Assembly (NCBI GenBank): GCA_025359965.1
Contig: JANYDC010000107.1
Span: 62,001-126,000, forward strand
Origin: Pedosphaera sp.
GTDB lineage: Bacteria > Verrucomicrobiota > Verrucomicrobiia > Limisphaerales > SXQI01
Length of the DNA: 64,000 nucleotides
Direction: 5' to 3'
Every line of letters begins with the position of its first letter. The stretch's first letter is position 1. Position numbers and translations under genes: made by a program. Below are positions 60,011 through 64,000 of this stretch, piece by piece. The notes under the pieces were generated by a model. That model made no database searches and was not told where the DNA came from. It saw only the letters and a list, made by a program, of their open reading frames with translations.

Positions 60011-60224
60011 CGCTATTCGCGTCCATAAAAGTGTGGTGAGGGTGGCAATCCGTCAATCGTAATTGAGAATGACTTGATTGGTCGAGCGACCGTAGCGGGA
60101 GCAAAAGGCCTAGTCCAGCCCTGAGACTTGGGCGCAAAAGGGAATGCAAGAATGCATGAGATGGTGCCTTGCCCTTGACCCCAAGGCAAACCAGCCTGAT
60201 ATTGAACCAACGAAAGTGAATTTT

Positions 60225-60854
60225 ATGAAATCGGGGACTTATCGAATGCCACTTCTGGCGGTGGCAGGGGTGGCCTTGTGCAGCAGTTTAACTTCAGCCG
60301 TTACCGCACAAAGCACTGCCGTGCCCAACTCTTCCGTTGCCGCCACACAGCCAGCTTCCCAGCCTCGGTTATCATTTGGCGTGGCGGAGGTGATGAAACT
60401 TTCCCATGCCAAGCTCAGCGACGACGCGATAGTCGCCTTCATCCAAAATTCCCAAAAGCTCTATGAAATGAGCGCGGCGGACATCGTTTACATGCATGAG
60501 GATGGGGTAACTGACCGCGTGATCACGGCTATGCTTGAAAAGCATCGGAAAGTGACGGAAAACGCGGCCATTGCCGTTGCCGCGACGGTGCCCCCAGTGC
60601 CTTCTCCCCAACCTGCGCCGCTGCCAACGGTAACCCAGCCAGCCCCTCAAGTGGTGGTTCAGTCACAGCCGAACTACGTCCAAACCGTCCAACCCGCGCC
60701 CGTTTATGTCTATTCCTCCCCTGCCCCCGTCATTTACGAGCCCTATCCCTACTACCGGCCATATTACGGGTATCCCGCCCTGTCCCTTAGTTTCGGTTTC
60801 GGGCGCGGTTATTACGGCGGTTATCGTGGTGGCTTTCACGGCCATCACCACTAA
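60225..60854 (+). CDS. Hypothetical secreted protein with Pro/Tyr/Gly-rich C-terminus
   Basis: Signal peptide; helical core 'VAEVMKLSHAKLSDDAIVAFIQNSQKLYEMSAADIVYMHEDGVTDRVITAMLE'; tail 'PYPYYRPYYGYPALSLSFGFGRGYYGGYRGGFHGHHH'. Confidence 0.65.
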   Translation: MKSGTYRMPLLAVAGVALCSSLTSAVTAQSTAVPNSSVAATQPASQPRLSFGVAEVMKLSHAKLSDDAIVAFIQNSQKLYEMSAADIVYMHEDGVTDRVITAMLEKHRKVTENAAIAVAATVPPVPSPQPAPLPTVTQPAPQVVVQSQPNYVQTVQPAPVYVYSSPAPVIYEPYPYYRPYYGYPALSLSFGFGRGYYGGYRGGFHGHHH

Positions 60855-60980
60855 ATAGAACCCAATCGCCTTCAGCAGAAGTTGAAAGTTCTTTGGCCGG
60901 TTTAGCGAGGGTAAAGCCTTGAGCCCGCCCCTAGCCAGATGATGGATATCTGGCGTGAATCTGAAAACCTCAAGTGAATT

Positions 60981-61505
60981 CTACTGTGTCACACGTTTGA
61001 GGACGGTGGGTTTTTCAGCCATTTCTTTCCCGTCCATGATGGCTTTGCAACTGGCGATAATAGTGTTCGCGTCGTCGAAACGCATGCTCAGAGCGTGCAT
61101 GTGCGATTCCTTCTGAGGATTGATGCCACACGAATCATCGAAGGCAAAAATCAGAGACTTTTCGTCCGAGGATTTGAGGACCATTCCGGGACGGTTGCCC
61201 ATAACGCAATAATGGGTCAGAGCCAAGTGGCCATCCTTGTTGTAGAACATGGTGACCATCTCGTGAGGAGTGCCAGGGAAAGAGCGTTCCTCCACCACAG
61301 AGCCTGAGGCTAAGAGACGATACTGGACTTTCATATCTATGGGGCCTTGCCCCATATCCGCCTTACCCTGCCAGGTGCCGACCAGGGTTTTCAATTTTTC
61401 GAACTCGGCTGAGGTTTGGGGTGCTTTGGCTGTTTCGCCTGCATTCAGGCTTAACACAGCAGCCGCAAACAGAAACGCACTCACTGAAATCATCTTCGTT
61501 TTCAT
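60981..61505 (-). CDS. Secreted DUF1579-like protein
   Basis: Signal peptide; 'LKTLVGTWQGKADMGQGPIDMKVQYRLLASGSVVEERSFPGTPHEMVTMFYNKDGHLALTHYC'. Confidence 0.7.
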   Translation of the reverse strand: MKTKMISVSAFLFAAAVLSLNAGETAKAPQTSAEFEKLKTLVGTWQGKADMGQGPIDMKVQYRLLASGSVVEERSFPGTPHEMVTMFYNKDGHLALTHYCVMGNRPGMVLKSSDEKSLIFAFDDSCGINPQKESHMHALSMRFDDANTIIASCKAIMDGKEMAEKPTVLKRVTQ

Positions 61506-61711
61506 CTTATTCCTTCGTTTTCAATTTTGGGTCGGAAGGATTTCCGACTTTCATTGGTATGACGAATGGGTGGAACGGCGCAGGACAAAAGTTTTGCAAG
61601 TATTTAAAGGTTGCTGGAAGTGCGCAAATCGCAAAAAGCCAGATGAGGTACCCGGCCCTATTGGGAGGTATAAAACGGAAACGTGAAAGTCCTTAGGTGG
61701 AACGACATTTT

Positions 61712-61733
61712 CTATGGGGTGAACACCCCATAG
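61712..61733. promoter_or_regulatory. Perfect 22-bp palindrome CTATGGGGTG-AA-CACCCCATAG in a divergent intergenic region
   Basis: 10-bp arms, 2-nt centre; between the DUF1579-like gene (minus) and the repeat-protein gene (plus). Confidence 0.5.
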
Positions 61734-61849
61734 CGGAGGTTTTGGAGTTGGGTTCATGATTCGCTGTTACCCCAGTCATACGATGGAAAGTCGGCCTGTT
61801 TCTTTTCTGTGGCGGAGGGAAGGACAAAACTGACGGACCGTTACAGATC

Positions 61850-64000
61850 ATGAACACTTCAGCACCGCAATCGGAGCCCATGGGCTTTTCTCGGAGGTCG
61901 TCCCTATTATCCGATCGCAGGGGGCTATTCAGCTTTGGAAAACAGACGGCGACCTTGGCATTAGGTCTGTGGGCGGCAATGTGCGCCCTATTGTGGCTGG
62001 CTATTCCTGAGGCTCGTGCTGCGACGTTGCCGAATAATTTATGGACGAATCCGACCTTTGAACTCGGCACTGACCTGGACCAGACGGATGGCCTATTGGA
62101 GAACTGGAATCGCGGCGGCAACACTCCAGCCATCTGCCAGGTGATCACGAATAATTCGGTGAGTTCGGGGCACAGTTTAGCGGTGATGGATTTGGACGAG
62201 GGTGATTTGTACGGCGAATGGTACTCGGATGTGGTGCTCGGTTCGCAGGCTTCGGCAGGCGATACGCTCGATATCCAATGGTATGAAATGTACAACGTCG
62301 CCGGGGCTGAGATGCGTTTGACGGTGTTATTCTTCAACGCCAGCGATGGTGTGGTGGGTGAAATGCACTTCGTCACGAGTGGAACAGCCAGTGAAGGCTG
62401 GGTAAGCACGATTGAGGATTCGACCTTTACGAAGCGCAACGAAGTTCTGTCGGTGCCGCTTGGGGCAGTGAAAATGCGGTGTTCTTTGGTGTCGGGCGGT
62501 TCAGGCACGCTTACGGGCATGATGGTGATCGACGATCTTTCGGTGGCGCGCGCGGCTGTGCCCAATCTTTTGTTCGGCAATTTCTGGGTCAACCCATCCT
62601 TCGAACTGGGTACGGATCTGGAGCAAACGAGCGGCACAGTGTCCAACTGGAATCGTGGCGGCAATACTCCGTCAATCTGTCAGGTGATCACGGACAATTA
62701 CACCAGCTCAAGCCATGCGCTGGCACTCATTGACAACAATGCCGGGGATTTCTACGGTGAATGGTATTCCGATGTGCTTCTGAGCGGCAACGCCAGTCCC
62801 GGGGATACTTTGAACCTGCAATGGTTCGAGATGTACAACCTCAGCGGCACTGAAATGCGTCTGACAGTGCTGTTTTTCAATGCTACCGATGGTGTGGTTG
62901 GAGAAACGCATTTCGTGACTGCCGGCACCACCAATGACGGATGGAAGGGCACTATTCAGAGTTCGACATTCACCAAGCGCAACACATCTGTATCGGTGCC
63001 CGTGGGTGCGGTAAAGATACGCTGTTCCTTAGTATCGGGCGGACCGGGCACGCTTACGGGAGTGTTCATTATTGATGATTTATCAGTGGCACGGGTGGTT
63101 CCGCTGGTGTCGGGAAATTTCTGGGCGAATTCGACTTTCGAGACTGGCGCCGAGCTGGACAAAACGAACGGCACACCGGCCAACTGGAATCGGGGTGGCA
63201 GTGATGCTTCCATCGATCAGGTCACCACGAACGCTTTCACAAGTTCGAGTCATGCTTTGGCTTTGGTGGACCCCAGCGCGACAGGTTACGGGGAGTGGTA
63301 TTCTGATGGCCTATTGAGCAGCAATGCGACCGCCGGTGTCTTGCTGGATGTTAAATGGTCTGAGCAGTACGGCATCACCAATGGCGAGATGCGCGTGACG
63401 GTGGGGTTCTTTACGGCAGGAGGCAATTTCATTTCGGAGACGCACTTCGTCGCGTCGGGTAATAGCGCGGGTTGGGTGGGCACAATGGCGGGCTCTCCTT
63501 TTGTGAAGAGGCAGCAAGAAGTTACGGTTCCGGTGGGTGCGGGTAAGATCCGGGTGGCTTTAGCATCGGCAGGACCGGTCGAAACGGTGGGATCAATGGT
63601 GATCGACGATCTGACGGTGGCGGTCCATCCCACGACTGTTCTGACAGGGAATTTTTTCCCGAACCCAACTTTTGAGGAAGGTGACCAATTGGAAAATCCC
63701 ACAGGAGGGACGCCCGCTGGCATTTGGGCACGTGGCGGTGGTGACGGCTCAATTGACCAGATCAGCACGGCCAATTCCCTCAGCTCCTCACACTCGCTCG
63801 CCCTAGTGGATAATAATGAAAACGGATATGGCGAATGGTATGGATTCCTTGTGTTGCCCGGCGTGGTGGCTGGAGATTCGATTGATATCCAATGGTATCA
63901 ATTGTACAGCGTAACCAACGGCAACATGCGTTTGACCTTTGCTTTCACGGACGGCAACAACGCACAATTGGAGGCTCACGACTTCAACGTGTCGGGCCAA
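61850..64000 (+). CDS. Secreted repeat protein, at least four ~180-aa units; truncated by window end
   Basis: Manual translation from ATG 61850 stays open for 717 codons to the edge; units begin 'LWTNPTFELGTDLDQTDG', 'FWVNPSFELGTDLEQTSG', 'FWANSTFETGAELDKTNG', 'FFPNPTFEEGDQLENPTG'. Confidence 0.85.
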   Translation, partial: MNTSAPQSEPMGFSRRSSLLSDRRGLFSFGKQTATLALGLWAAMCALLWLAIPEARAATLPNNLWTNPTFELGTDLDQTDGLLENWNRGGNTPAICQVITNNSVSSGHSLAVMDLDEGDLYGEWYSDVVLGSQASAGDTLDIQWYEMYNVAGAEMRLTVLFFNASDGVVGEMHFVTSGTASEGWVSTIEDSTFTKRNEVLSVPLGAVKMRCSLVSGGSGTLTGMMVIDDLSVARAAVPNLLFGNFWVNPSFELGTDLEQTSGTVSNWNRGGNTPSICQVITDNYTSSSHALALIDNNAGDFYGEWYSDVLLSGNASPGDTLNLQWFEMYNLSGTEMRLTVLFFNATDGVVGETHFVTAGTTNDGWKGTIQSSTFTKRNTSVSVPVGAVKIRCSLVSGGPGTLTGVFIIDDLSVARVVPLVSGNFWANSTFETGAELDKTNGTPANWNRGGSDASIDQVTTNAFTSSSHALALVDPSATGYGEWYSDGLLSSNATAGVLLDVKWSEQYGITNGEMRVTVGFFTAGGNFISETHFVASGNSAGWVGTMAGSPFVKRQQEVTVPVGAGKIRVALASAGPVETVGSMVIDDLTVAVHPTTVLTGNFFPNPTFEEGDQLENPTGGTPAGIWARGGGDGSIDQISTANSLSSSHSLALVDNNENGYGEWYGFLVLPGVVAGDSIDIQWYQLYSVTNGNMRLTFAFTDGNNAQLEAHDFNVSGQ
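62039..64000 (+). repeat. Tandem protein-domain repeats (~534-543 nt spacing), coding
   Basis: Equivalent codons at 62042, 62585, 63122, 63656 (spacings 543, 537, 534 nt); recurring 'GEWYSD', 'NWNRGG', 'SSHALAL', 'FTKRN..VSVPVGA'. Confidence 0.85.

Noticed and set aside
61693-62664. 323-aa minus-strand ORF (and 62956-63213, 63286-63774 minus)
   Set aside because: Lies antisense to the plus-strand repeat protein; its repeats mirror the sense repeats and the composition is implausible.

Overview
This 64 kb window is gene-dense and bacterial. Its style (PEP-CTERM protein, H-X9-DG pseudopilins, secreted proteins ending in 'DxDxDGLxDxWE' segments, Wza/Wzc export genes) suggests a Verrucomicrobiota (Limisphaerales/Pedosphaera-like) genome; that placement is inferred from gene content only. 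Housekeeping genes recognised: hpf, amidohydrolase, aldehyde dehydrogenase, gcvT/gcvH, argG, moaD/moaE, hpt, dUTPase-like, xylB, pyrD, corA, dnaA, glnB, rho. Accessory or unusual content: (i) tandem kexin-like S8 proteases, only one of which has a prodomain and polybasic site; (ii) a PEP-CTERM / calcium-motif protein / pseudopilin operon beside a 5'-truncated LRR gene; (iii) a second pseudopilin broken by one in-frame amber codon; (iv) an exopolysaccharide export cluster with a membrane-tethered FHA protein and a sigma-54 two-component pair; (v) a compact type II restriction-modification pair; (vi) a 1722-aa metzincin-LamG secreted protein; (vii) an arsR-aqpS-DUF6428-arsC operon with a palindromic operator and a frameshifted DUF6428 gene; (viii) an LMW phosphatase-RpiB-GlyA triple fusion that matches the Bacillus ywlE-ywlF-glyA neighbourhood; (ix) a repeat protein with four ~180-aa units running off the right edge, missing from the supplied ORF track. 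No tRNA, rRNA, CRISPR array or transposase was recognised by eye. All family calls come from motif reading, not database searches.
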